From: Candidatus Woesearchaeota archaeon
GTDB lineage: Archaea; Nanobdellota; Nanobdellia; Woesearchaeales; JABMPP01
NCBI GenBank assembly: GCA_018303405.1
Contig: JAGVYD010000012.1
Coordinates: 26,052-90,051 of the forward strand
Direction: 5' to 3'
DNA: 64,000 nt
Below, one piece after another: positions 7,746-19,500 of this stretch. Within the stretch, counting starts at the first letter, position 1. Each line of letters opens with the position of its first letter. The notes beneath the pieces are model-generated. The model ran no database searches. It was given only the letters and a program-made list of their open reading frames with translations, and had not been told where the DNA came from. The position numbers and the translations under genes are program-made.

Positions 7746-8320
7746 AGAAACGGAATCCGTGGATGATTGGCGGGTTGATTGTGCTCGGAGTTATTGTTTT
7801 GCTTGTTTTGACGTATATATCAATTTATAATACCCTTGTCAGGATGAATGAAGGCGTCAATGGTGGCTGGGCAAATGTTGAGACCCAATACCAAAGAAGG
7901 GTTGACCTGATTCCCAACCTGGTGTCGACGGTGAAGGGTGCTGCTGATTTCGAGGCAGGCACACTTGAGGAAATAACCAGGCTCAGAAGCCAATGGCAGG
8001 CAGCGCCTGATGTAAATGCGAAGATAGAGACAGCCAACCAAATTGAATCTGCGCTGTCAAAGCTGCTTGTGATAGCTGAAAATTACCCACAGCTGACTGC
8101 CACACAAAATTACCAGGCATTGCAGGACGAATTGGCCAACACTGAAAACAAGATTTCAGTGGAGCGAAAAAGGTACAATGACCTTGTCAGGGCATTCAAT
8201 GCGAAAATCAAGACTTTTCCAAGCAACATAGTTGCAGGGAACCTGGGCTACACTGACAAAACATACTTCGAAGCTGCTGCAGGTGCAGAGACAGCTCCAC
8301 TTGTTGACTTCGGACAATGA
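7742..8320 (+). CDS. LemA family membrane protein
   Basis: 192 residues: a short cytoplasmic N-terminus, one transmembrane helix (about residues 8-30, IVLGVIVLLVLTYISIYNTL) and a long helical domain outside. Diagnostic LemA segments are visible: NEGVNGGWANVETQYQRRVDLIPNLVSTVK and the C-terminal ISVERKRYNDLVRAFNAKI ... FPSNIVA. LemA proteins are of uncertain function, often encoded next to TPM-domain proteins and linked to envelope stress or protein quality control. Here it overlaps both neighbours by four bases (ATGA junctions at 7742 and 8317), so the partnership with the TPM gene is conserved. Confidence 0.93.
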   Translation: MKKRNPWMIGGLIVLGVIVLLVLTYISIYNTLVRMNEGVNGGWANVETQYQRRVDLIPNLVSTVKGAADFEAGTLEEITRLRSQWQAAPDVNAKIETANQIESALSKLLVIAENYPQLTATQNYQALQDELANTENKISVERKRYNDLVRAFNAKIKTFPSNIVAGNLGYTDKTYFEAAAGAETAPLVDFGQ

Positions 8321-9156
8321 GGCTGAATCGGACCAAGCTGGCCTTTTTTTTCATTTCTTTGTTATTTATCCTGCCAGGCCTGGCCATGTCCCAGGCAGCA
8401 TCTGTCAAAATACGGCAGTATGTTGTGGACAATGCGAATGTTTTTGATGCAGGAACTGAGCTCGAGTTGACGCGGATTCTTACAGAGCTCGAGCAGGCCA
8501 CCAATGGCGTGCAGTTCGTTGTGTTCACCGAAGCGCAAATCCCATCTGACACAACGCTCGAAGAGCGGACTTTAAGCCTTGCAGAGGAAAACGGGATTGG
8601 GAAGCAGGGTGCTGACAATGGCGTCCTGCTCTATCTTGCAACTGAAGACAGGCAATACCGCTGGGAAGTCGGCTATGGCATGGAATCAACCCTGAACACC
8701 CCCTTGCTCGGCAGGCTGTCGCGGCAATATATGGTTCCTGATTTCCAGGCAGGAAATTATGGGCTGGGAATTCTCAAAGGCATTGATGCTGCATCAAAGG
8801 TAATATTGGGCTCAACTGACCCTGACATTGTCAAGCTGCAGTCAGGTGATGCAGGCAGCGCATCAGAAATTTCAACAGGAAACATAATCATATTCTCAAT
8901 TATAGTCTTGCTGGCCTTGATAATGGGCATAATGCGATTTTTTTTCATGACCCGGGCTGTTATCAGGCTGGCATCTGGGAAGTCCAAGAAGGAAGACAAG
9001 GTATTCCAGGACGTTGCAACTTTAATTTTGCTGGGCTCCCTTGGCGGTCGAAGAGGAGGAAGAGGTGGCTTTGGCGGCGGCGGTTTTGGGGGCTTTTCAG
9101 GAGGGGGAGGCAGTTTCGGCGGCGGCGGCTTTGGCGGAAGGTTCATTAATTGCTAG
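8317..9156 (+). CDS. TPM-domain (YgcG-like) membrane protein
   Basis: 279 residues. It has a signal peptide (hydrophobic FFFISLLFILPGLAM, cleavage near residue 27), then the TPM domain (about 33-165) with YVVDNANVFDAGTELELTRIL, FVVFTEAQIP, GADNGVLLYLA and YRWEVGYGME, then a transmembrane segment (about 188-212, IIIFSIIVLLALIMGIM) and a Gly/Phe-rich tail (GGFGGGGFGGFSGGGGS). This matches the YgcG/TPM family, whose domain is extracytoplasmic and binds or acts on phosphate compounds in some members. Gly-rich tails are common in the family. It ends the zinc-ribbon/LemA operon; a CTAGAC/GTCTAG inverted repeat overlaps its stop codon. Confidence 0.9.
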   Translation: MRLNRTKLAFFFISLLFILPGLAMSQAASVKIRQYVVDNANVFDAGTELELTRILTELEQATNGVQFVVFTEAQIPSDTTLEERTLSLAEENGIGKQGADNGVLLYLATEDRQYRWEVGYGMESTLNTPLLGRLSRQYMVPDFQAGNYGLGILKGIDAASKVILGSTDPDIVKLQSGDAGSASEISTGNIIIFSIIVLLALIMGIMRFFFMTRAVIRLASGKSKKEDKVFQDVATLILLGSLGGRRGGRGGFGGGGFGGFSGGGGSFGGGGFGGRFINC

Positions 9157-9176
9157 ACATAATCTTACCGGTCTAG
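9153..9176 (+). terminator. Inverted repeat at the operon end
   Basis: CTAGAC (9153-9158) and GTCTAG (9171-9176) form a 6-bp stem with a 12-base loop and include the TPM stop codon. It could act in 3'-end formation; archaeal terminators are usually T-tracts, so this is tentative. Confidence 0.3.
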
Positions 9177-9648
9177 TTATAATCTTGCCAGTAAGCCAGT
9201 AATAATAACCTAACTATAATCTATAATATAACCAGAATAAGCTATAACCTGGAATAATCATAAACTATAATTACCTGTAAGCATTTCCGGCAGTTCTTTT
9301 CAGAAATTAGGTGGGCTGAGGGCATATTTGGGGCACATGACACATTTTCGGCATATTTTCATATACCAAATGGCAAAGCTATATAAACAAATTAACTAAA
9401 CAATTGTAAAGTCAGACAGTTTCGCAATAAAAGGGTGAATAGGCGGGCCATATATTTCAACTGGTTCAGACAGGTCTATGCCCTGCTAAATTTGAGTGAG
9501 TATGGGCCACTGTCCAGCCACTATCAGCCACTATGCACGAACCCGCAGTGTTGCGCTGTTTATGATTCACTGCTGATAATGTTTCACTGTTTCACATCAA
9601 AATCATAAATTGAAAGTTGGGGGCACAGAGTTGAAGAAGCCAAAAATC
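9157..9648 (+). other. AT-rich spacer and likely leader of the giant-protein cluster
   Basis: About 490 bases without a credible gene. The left part (9157-9280) is a run of degenerate TATAATC/ATAACC-like units. A TATA box (GCTATATAAAC, 9378-9388) is the best promoter for the downstream cluster and would give a leader of over 200 bases, unusual in this window. Within that leader GCCACT occurs three times with spacing of 11 and 10 bases (9506, 9517, 9527). A weaker TATA-like stretch at 9600-9611 lies nearer the gene. Confidence 0.4.
9378..9388 (+). promoter_or_regulatory. TATA box, candidate promoter of the giant-protein cluster
   Basis: GCTATATAAAC, followed by AT-rich sequence. Initiation would be near 9410, leaving about 240 bases before the SurA-like gene. 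Confidence 0.45.
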
Positions 9649-10449
9649 ATGAATAGGTTTATTTTGATATTTTTAATTGCCATAGCCATGGTATCTGGCA
9701 TGCTCCTTCTGCAAAAGTATTTTCAGATAACAGGCGGGGACGGATCCTCAAGCACCGGAAAGGCAGCGTATGCTGACTCAGTTTCAGAATTCTCCAAGCT
9801 GAGCAAGTCAAAGAACCTTGGATTTGACAGCGGCGCTGCTGATAATTCAGATTCTGAAAACACAAATTCGCCATCCGATATGGTAACTGGCTCTGGCACT
9901 GTCAGTGTAAATGGGCAGGATTCTGTTGTGGACGGAGATTCTCAGGGCGCCCCGGAATTGAGTGCAAGCGCAAGTTTCTCTGGCTCTGGAGCTGATGCAC
10001 GTGTAGCTGATGCCTCCGCAATGACCATGGAGGAGATTGTACAGACAAGGGAAATTCTGCAGCAGGAAGCCCAGCGTCAGAATATTGTGGTAAGCGATGA
10101 GCTTGTTGATTCTACTATCCAGGCCAGCCTTCAGATGTATGGCATGACTGAACAGGAATTGCAGGCAGAGCTCACTGAAAGGGGCATGTCAATGGAATCC
10201 TATAAGTCTGAAATGAAAACAAACCTTGAGATTGCCAAATTGATCACAGACAATGTTGACCTCGACAGCATCGAAGTCACAGTGGGGGAAGTCGATGCGT
10301 TTATCGCAGCAAACCAGGAAGCCTTTTCAGATTTCCTGGACAACCCGGACGCAATGGAAATGATAAGGGTAAGGGTGCGGAATCTCCTCATTCAGCAGAA
10401 GCAGCAGGAAATAATTGAAGGGTATGTGGAAACAATTAGCGCGACATAA
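9649..10449 (+). CDS. Membrane-anchored SurA-N-like chaperone domain protein
   Basis: 266 residues from the ATG at 9649; TTG codons at 9631 and 9610 are in-frame alternatives. A hydrophobic helix near the N-terminus (FILIFLIAIAMVSGMLLL) anchors the protein, followed by a low-complexity Ser/Gly/Asp-rich linker (about 25-125) and a helical domain (about 127-266) whose VVSDELVDSTIQASLQMYGM ... TEQELQAELTERGMSMESYK pattern matches the SurA N-terminal chaperone domain. No rotamase (parvulin) domain follows, so it would bind unfolded polypeptides without isomerase activity. It is 55 bases upstream of the first giant secreted protein on the same strand, suggesting help in folding or export of those proteins (inference from context). 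Confidence 0.75.
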   Translation: MNRFILIFLIAIAMVSGMLLLQKYFQITGGDGSSSTGKAAYADSVSEFSKLSKSKNLGFDSGAADNSDSENTNSPSDMVTGSGTVSVNGQDSVVDGDSQGAPELSASASFSGSGADARVADASAMTMEEIVQTREILQQEAQRQNIVVSDELVDSTIQASLQMYGMTEQELQAELTERGMSMESYKSEMKTNLEIAKLITDNVDLDSIEVTVGEVDAFIAANQEAFSDFLDNPDAMEMIRVRVRNLLIQQKQQEIIEGYVETISAT

Positions 10450-10504
10450 TCCGAATGCAGGGCATAATCCACAAGTTAAAAATCAAAAATCAAACTGGTC
10501 AAAA

Positions 10505-13500
10505 ATGAAACAAGCAAAAAAAGGAATGGCCAATAACCCCGGGGGCAGCGCAGGCGCAGGAAGCGCCGGATGTGCCGGAAGTGCCAGTAGCTCAGGCGTT
10601 CTTCGTGCCGATGCATTTTATTCGAGGCTCTTTCTTATTCTTTGCCTATCCTTCTCTTTTCTGGCATTGGCCGAACCTGCATCAGCTGACATGATTGCGG
10701 CATGCCCTGTTGATATAAATTCCGCGGGAACATGGTACCTGACGGAAAATCTGGATTCCGCTTCCACCTGCATAAACATCCTGTCTTCAAATGTAACCCT
10801 GGACTGCACCGGATTGGGAATCACAGGCCACCAGAATGGGTCAGGCATTGTTGTGAACAATTCACAGGATGTGCTGATTACCAATTGCGAGGTTATTGGT
10901 TTCAATGTCGGTGTTGAAGCCTCAAATTCCGATGTTGCCGTGACCTATGGCTTAATTTTCAACAATTCAATCGGCATCTCATCAGATTCATTGTCGGCCA
11001 TAAATGCATCCTTCAACGCGATCTTCTCCAATACCCAATGGGGTGCATTCAACGCAGCTGCCGGGCCTGTGCATGCGATTGATAATTACTGGGGCACAAC
11101 CCTCCCTGCGGAGATTGAGGTAGCTCTCTCTGGCAATGTTGAATACGACCCATACTTAACTGAAAATCCGTACGATGATTTGGATTCTGACGGGATAATC
11201 AACCTCAGGGACAATTGCAAGAGCATTTCCAATCCAGACCAGGCTGATTCAGACCATGATGGAAAAGGAGATGCCTGTGACATCAATGTAATCCTTAATT
11301 GGTTTGTATTCGACCCGGTCAATGAAGCCTATAGCATCTATCCGCCTTTGCTGGCATCCACAGAGACAGGCTATTTTATCGTGCAGCTTCATGATATCTC
11401 GCAAAAGGATTCTACATTTTCAAGCATTTCAGCTACATCGCTTGGCCCTGTTGCTCAAAATGCATTCCTGGTCCAGTCAGGCCAGACCAAACTCCAGATC
11501 CAGTCAAATGCCAATGTGCGATGGGCTGACATTTACCATCCAGCGTTCAAATTGGGGCAGGACCTTTATTACCTGGCCTCAACAGGCGCAGGGTCTGGAA
11601 CAAATGTTGAGATTGAAATATCCTACTTTCCAGGTGGAAGCGCAAGTGTTTTGCAGCAGCTGGCAAGCCTTAATGCCCAGATAATGTGGGAATTTGAAAA
11701 CACTGTCACCTTGAACCTCTCAGTTGATTCTCTCCTGAACATTTCCCAAAATCCTTATGTATTCATGATTGGCAGGTATTACCCGGTCACCGAGAAAAAT
11801 GATGTTGCGCGGGGGATTACCAGAATCAATGCAATGCACCAGGGAACTTACGGGACAATCTTGACCGGCGCCGGGCATAATATCAGCATTATGGACACCG
11901 GCCTTGATACTGCCATTGGCTGCCTTGGGCTCACTGATTGCAGCACCAAAAATCCAACCCTGATGCAGGATTTTATTGGCAGGCTGCTTGAAGTCCGGCT
12001 TTCCTCAGCACTGCCGGGCAATGCCACTGATACAAACAGCCACGGCACGCACGTCGCTGGAAGCGCAGTCGGGGACGGCTCCCTGTCTGGCGGCATGTTC
12101 AAGGGCGCGGCCCCAGATGCAAAATTCATGTACTTAAAGCAAATAGGAAACAATGCAGCAGGCACCCAGTATGCCATGCAGAAAGGATACAAAATCCTCA
12201 CAAACAGCTGGGGCGGCACAAATTGCAGTTTCGCATATCTTCCTGTTGCCCAGACTTATGATCAGCTGACCTACCAATTTCCAAAGTCAGCAATGCTTTT
12301 CGCAGCTGGCAATGAGGAGCAGAATCCGTGCGGCGGGACCGGCCAAAATTCCATTGAGCCGGAGGCAGTTGCAAAAAATGTCATTTCAGTCGGGGCAACT
12401 GAATCGCTGAGGGCACTTCCAGCCCCGCCTGCTGCAGGGCCGCATGCTGGCAATTTCTATGTCACCACCTCCAGGCGAATAACAGGGCCTCCAAATTTCA
12501 ATTATCAAAGCGGATTTCCAATAGGTACAATAGCTGGAGATGCAGACAATATATATGATATTGCAGGATTCAGCAGCCGGGGCCCAAATGCGAATCCACT
12601 CACGGCTAACACAGTGAGAATCAAGCCTGATATTGTTGCGCCAGGACATTATATAATATCCACCAGGTCCACTGTATGCGTGGATGACAGTGATGCCAAC
12701 GCGGACGGGGGCATCAACCATTCCGATTGCGTGGGCAGGGGCCTTCCCGGAGGGCCATATTCCGCCTTCCAGGGAAATTATAGTGTCATTGACATATTGA
12801 ACAGCTCAGGCAATGTCTTTGTCTCGAATTTCAACATAAGGGATTCAGATATCCCTGGTTTGCTTGTTTATCTGAATGCAAATTATTTTGGAGCGCCTTT
12901 CACAACTTCAAATGTCAGGCCAATCCCGGCCAATCCAAACATGCCGGGCGCTGCCACACAATTTTACATGTACAACAGCGGTACAAGCATGGCAACGCCT
13001 CACGTGGCCGGCTCGCTCGCTGTCATTCTTGAGTATTTCACCAAGCTCAAAGGATACAATGACGTTTCGTCGTCATTGATGAAGGCAATGATAATCAACG
13101 GCGCCAGGGATATTGGGAAGCTTGGAAGCCCCGGTGGCATGACCGCAACTAATGCTCCGGACAATGACCAGGGATGGGGAATGCTCAGCATGGATGATGC
13201 ACTTTTCCCTGCAGGACTTGCCACCCGCCTTGTTTACAAGGATAATGAGGACCCGAACAAGCTCAAGGCAAACAACGACATTGTATCATACATTGCATTG
13301 GGCAGCGTCCCAATAAGATTTTCCAAAAAAGTGAATATCAGCATCACCCTTGTGTGGATGGACCAGCCAACAGCAGTGCCGAGCCATAACCTTGTCAATG
13401 ACCTCGACCTTCTTGTTATAGACCCTAAAGGTGAAAAATTCCACGGGAATATTTTCAAGGCCAATGGTTTCTCTGTCCCTGAATCAACTCGTGCAGGAAA

Positions 13501-16500
13501 GGATGCAGTCAACAATGTCGAAAAAGTAAAACTGCAAAATGCAGTTGAGGGATTTTATAATATTTCAGTCATCGCCGCGTCAATCGCGGGCAACCCGCAG
13601 GCTTTTGCGCTGGTTGTTTCCCCTGTCATCGGGGCAGATTCCCAGAATGCCGCGGGCGAATACGATTATAATTTTTCGATTGGTGAAAAAGTTTATGCCG
13701 CTGCCGTTGGCTTGCCCAATGGGACAAGCGTAAAAGTTTATGCAATCAAGCATTCAGACGCAGTTGGCCTGGCAGAGGGCCAGTCCATTTCAAGCCTGGC
13801 CCAGCAGTCATCCGGGGCAGTGAGCGTGATGACAGACAACGCAGGCACATTCAGCGGGCAGTTGCTGTGGGAAACAAGCAAGGACATTAAAAAAATAATT
13901 CTGTCAAACGGCGAATTCAATATTCTGGTCGACGCCAATAACAACGGCAAATTCGAGGCATCAGTAGATGTGCTTGATTATTCAGGCAGGATAGGATTCA
14001 ATGTCAAATGCGTAAATCCGGCGAATGGCAATACGTGCGGAGTCGTTGAGTCAGCCATTTCAACTGGCGTCAAGGAGCAGAATTTCAACAAAAAGGACGC
14101 TGCCTTTGCTGCTACTGACATCATTTCAGAGGATGCCAATAAGAAAGGCAAGCTGCATATTGTCAAGAAGGGCAGCCTCAAGGATGGAAAGGCATATGAC
14201 GCTGACCCAAGCAACACGCAGGAGCAATTGACATTCACAGCTGGCACGGTGCAATCTGCAACTACCAACATATGGGCGCCGGACCTTGTCGGCGGGGATT
14301 ATGACCTCGTTGTGGACCTTGGCGCAGGAGTCAACCCGGACGGAATTTTCAACTCCTCTATGGACATTGTGGATGCGGATGGCTTCAGCGTGCTCGGGGT
14401 TGTCGAGCAGGTCAAGTTTGCCATAGACTCAGGCAATACACTGCATGCGGTAGGCGTTCAGATCAGCAAGGACAGTTCTGGAAATGAAATCACCAAACTG
14501 GTCTATGGGTATTCCCTCGGGGGCACAAAATTCACCGTCGATAGGGAGCATGCAGAATTGTATGACTGGAGCACGGACACAACAGTAAAATGGAAAGTCC
14601 TTAGGGAAGGGTATGGCAGCAAGTTCAGGAATCCCGACATTGCTGTTGACAGCAAGGGCAATCCATTCATCATTTCAGAAATCCATCCAACAGGCTTTGA
14701 ATGGCTTATTTTCATGGCCCTCAATGGAACTGCAGGAACCTACAAAACGGACTTCGGCAAAAGCATAGGCGGGAGTACGGGCAATGCTGTGGACATTGTT
14801 ATCTATTATTGGGACGATTTCTGGGACCCTCAGCTTTCAAACCCGCGAATTGAGATTGACCCAACCAACGACATGCCGATTATCCTCTCTAAGGTATTCC
14901 TGATGTTCCCTGATTTATTCTATTTCCAGCAGATTTACCCGGTGGCGGCATTCACAGTGCAGAATGTTGTCTTCCCACATCCTCTTGTGCCAACCACCTC
15001 AACTCTTGACATAAAGGGCGGGCCGGCAGTTTATTTCGGCGACAGCCTGCAAGTAGCGACCTATGCCCGTGAGGAGACCACAGGCGGAGGCGTCGTAATA
15101 TCGCACGGCACTGTGCATTGGCCATGGAAATGGGATATTCCTGATGCAGTATCTGGCGAGCCATCGCGAACTTCAAACTCATATCAGATCGCACTCGATG
15201 AGGAAACAAAGGTTATGTCCGACATAGCCACAGCATCTCCAAGGCGCGGCTCCTGGCGCTGGTGGCCTGTAGACGAAGTGAAAGGTTTGGGGGATGATAT
15301 TGGCAATGGAGATTTGGTAGTTGATGAAAATGGGGATATCCATGTGGCTTACTACAGGAACTTGCAAAAATATACCTCCTCAATCTCAACTGTGCCAGAC
15401 CGCAGAATATTCTATTCAAAATTCACTGCAATCCCGCTGGCAAATCCGCCTGAGTATCCTGAGTCAGCAATTGTCGACTATAGCATGCCCGTGATGGTCT
15501 CTTCAGACAATACTCTCAGCATTCATTACACGCCGGGAATTGATGTTGACAAATATGGAAGGGTGCATCTGGTCTATCCTACTGAAACGCACATCCAGTA
15601 TGCGCAATTTGAAAGCACGGTTTCACCTGGCGCGGACTACGACGAAACGCAAATAAGCAATGTCCAGATAATTGATGTGGCCCCTTTGGCTGATATTGGC
15701 CAGAATGCACGGCCAACAGTGGCTGTGACAGAGAACGGGCCGAACATTGCGTTCAGGGATATGGATGGCATAAATTCTTCGGACAATGCCGGCTATTTTG
15801 TGAGAAATACGGGTCCGCTTGACAGCCCAGTGTTTGGCACTCCTGTGCAGATACTCAAGCCTGCAGACTATTCTGCGCCGCCGGCACTGAATTTCATCCA
15901 GATGGAGCGCAACAAATGGTCAAAGACCATGCGGCCCGAGCTTTATCTTGGCTGGACCCATATCCTCGACGGCGAAATGACATTCCAGTTCAAGAAGACA
16001 CTGCCGCACACAACTTTCCTTATAGTGATTGATGGCATGGATTCTGCAAAGTTTAACCAGCAGCTGGCCAATGGCAATTTGCCAAGGATGAAGCAGCTTA
16101 TGGCTGATTACACCAGCCTGAAGGCCACAGCTACAGGCATTTATCCGCAATTGACTTTCCCCGCTTACACTTCAATGATGACTGGATTGCTGCCAAAAGA
16201 CCACGGTGTGCCTGGAGACAGGTTCAGGGCAAGTGGCCAGGTCATTGATCTCTTCACTGATCCAAATAAGATAAATTCACACCTCACATCAGCTGGCACA
16301 GAAACGATTTTTGATGTCCTGGCGGCAAACAGCAGGACCATGGCATCCCTTGAGGCCCCGATTACAAAGGGCATCCCATCAGATGACCCCAATAAGAACA
16401 CTGCCATTGATGTCTCTTTTTCCGGAGGCACAATCAATAATTTCAATGATTTGACAACCTATCTGAACAGCATTGACTCTTATGACGACCAGTCTGACAA

Positions 16501-19500
16501 TGACCCCGTGGATTTCGTATCTGTTTACCTGCTTAGCCAGGATCACGGGCTTGCAACAGCGTCCAGCAGCATGTCTTACACAGATGCAGACTCTAAAGTT
16601 GGGCAGATCATTGACGCCCTTGCCGGCGTGAACGGATTGGAGCAGTCAATTTTCCTAATCACTTCTGATCATGGTTTCGGCGATGTCTCTGCCAGCGCTG
16701 ACAAGGTGATAAAGGATATCCACAGTGCAACAAAAACATTCACAACCGACAACAATGGCTATCTTGCCTATTATTACTTGTCTGGCTCGCCTTCAAATGC
16801 TGATATTTCAGCAGCTGCCAAGGATATCCAGGATCATAATACAATAATCCCATCAAGCAATGTCCTGGGCAAGCTTGCAAATATATATGTCAAGCAGGGC
16901 CCATTGTACAAGAATTTTGTGGCTGGCGCAGTTGGCGGCAATTCCCCGGCCAAGTACCAAAACCTGTTCTCGCAATATTCAGGCGACATAATCATCACGC
17001 CCGATACATCCTTCTATTTTGCTGATGCGCAGCATAAGGCACTGGAAAAAACAACCCTGAATACTGTGCCAATAATAATCACTGGCAATTTCTATAAGTC
17101 CATTATTGAAGGCACTCTCCAGCTTACTGCTCCTGTTGAGCAGATAGACATAGCAAAAACCATCGCCTATATTGTGGGGGGGTCAGATATCGCGCAGGGC
17201 GTAGGAGGGGATGGCAAGAATATCTTCGATCCAGAATTCAGCGTAATTGTCGGCTCACCGGTCTTCGTCCACTTGTATGATTCTCAGGACAATCATGTCG
17301 GAATACTCCCCAGCGGGGAGCTTGAAGCCACAGTTCCATTGTCATCTTATTCCTTTGACAACAAGACCAAAAAAATCAGGATTGATGTATTGCAAAAAGT
17401 TGACGATTATAAGATTCTGATTGATGCATTTGGCACTGGCAATTTTACCCTCAGGATACGGCAAAATCTCAGGAATGAAAGCTTTGCCATTGACTATCCA
17501 ACCATGAATATCAAGCAAGGCTCAGTCGCAGTTGTTGACATGCTCAGCTCCCCTGGCTTCACAATGAATTTTGACTTTGACGGGGACAGCATTTTTGAGG
17601 CTGCTGTAAGCCCAAAATCCAATATCCAGTCGCAGTTGATTGACGGGAATTTAATCATGGCCATTAACGCGTTGCAGGGCGACAAGCTGGACATTGACTT
17701 GCTGAGCCAGTATGGAATCAGGATACAGGGAACTGCGCTCAATGACATTGCCGATGGGACAATCATTTTTTCCAAAGCTCCCGATGAAGGGTATGGAGGA
17801 TTTGGATTTTTGTCTGTCAATGAGCTTCTAAATGTCAACTCCCCTGATGGTGTAGAGGCACTGATAGGGGATTTGAACATTTCACTAAAGTACAACACGG
17901 CCCTGCTTGACCATGCTGTCAAGGGCTCTCTGCAATTATATAACATACAGGGAGGTGTCCCATCTGTTGTTCCAGGCGCCATCCTGAAAAGCAATTTCAA
18001 CTTGTTCGAGAACATTGATTCAACAGGCCTGTATATAGTCGGAGCAGGTGACCAGTCGCCAATAATCCATAATGTGGAAGTCATGCCTGCGGTAAGCAAT
18101 ATTGCAAATTCCATGTTCCTTGTTGTTGCGAATATAACTGACAACCAGGCACTGCAGGGCGTGGTCGCAAAATACTTGGGCAATAATTACACAATGTCTT
18201 TCAACATCGGAAATGGATTATATGAAACTGCCCTTCAGGCCCCGCTGGCTGATGGGACTTATCCCATCTCTGTGACGGCAACTGACAATAACAACAATAC
18301 TGCCATTGCTTCCTATTCGGCTTTCAGGCTTGACTCAACTCCTCCAACAGTCAGCATAATATCGCCGTCTGACAATTCTGTTATTAAGGATAATCTGGCA
18401 TTTGTCAAATTCCAGGTCAATGAAAATGTGCTGAATGCCAGCTACATCCTGGACCAGGGCCCAGAAGCACAAGCGCCTCTTGAGGGATTTGACATAACCC
18501 CTGGATTCGGCATGCACAATCTGACGGTCAATGTTCTGGATCTTGCGCTAAATCCGGCGACTGACTCCATTTCATTTGAGATCCCAATTGACAATGTTGA
18601 GGTGTCAGAGCTGGAAATGCCTTACGCAGCCAAGCTCGGCCAGGAGATTGAAGTGGCCTTTGTTGCAAGAAACACCGGAAATGACTCAGAGTCCGTAACC
18701 TTCCAATTATTTGACAATGCAACAATTGTTGCCAGCCAGGCTCTGCTTATTGCGAGCAATGAGACTGTTATTTCCAAGTTTGATTATGTGCCATCGCTTG
18801 GTGTGCACAATATCAGCGTAATGGCTTCGCCAGTGCCCGGAGAGACATACCTGGCGGACAACAGGCTGGCGCAGCTGGTAAAGGTTTCAGACAAGTCGGT
18901 GCTCCTTGTGGTCTCCGATGGCGCCGATCCGGCAGGGTCCCAGGATTATTTGCAGGCTATAGCCTCTGCAGGCTATGACAGCGTGTTTTTTGATACCGCA
19001 TCAAGCATCATAACTGACAAGCTTGTCAATGATTTCAGGCTTGTAATCTGGTACACCGGCAATAGCCAATCTACGCTGAATGGGATAGAGGCAGAAATTT
19101 TGCAAAACTACATCCTAAATGGCGGCCGGCTCTTCCTGTCAGGATCAGAAATCGGCAAGGATATTTCTGGAACTGATTTCTACTCATCAGGATTAGGGGC
19201 AGCCTACACCAAGTCAGTTGACCAGCTTCAGAATATTGTCGGAATTTACCAGGATCCGGTCAGCAGGGGGCTTCTTGCTGACATTGGAGAAGGCGGCGAG
19301 GAGATTGCCGCATCTCCGCTTGCAAACAATTCCCAGATCGAGACAGTGTTCACCTACATTGGCGCAAATGCCGCCGGGCTCAGGAAAATTGACCCAAACA
19401 GCAAGGTCGTATACTTTGCCTTTGCCTTTGAGGTAATTGCATCCGCAGAGGATAGGAACATTATCATGAGCAGGCTGATAGCTGATTTCAACATTGATGA

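Noticed and set aside
8757..9146. Minus-strand frame encoding a proline-rich 129-residue sequence
   Set aside because: It is the antisense of the Gly-rich tail and end of the TPM-domain gene; the proline repeats are the complement of glycine codons.
17494..18183. 229-codon antisense frame within the first giant gene
   Set aside because: It lies inside well-supported coding sequence, lacks a promoter, and shows no domain.
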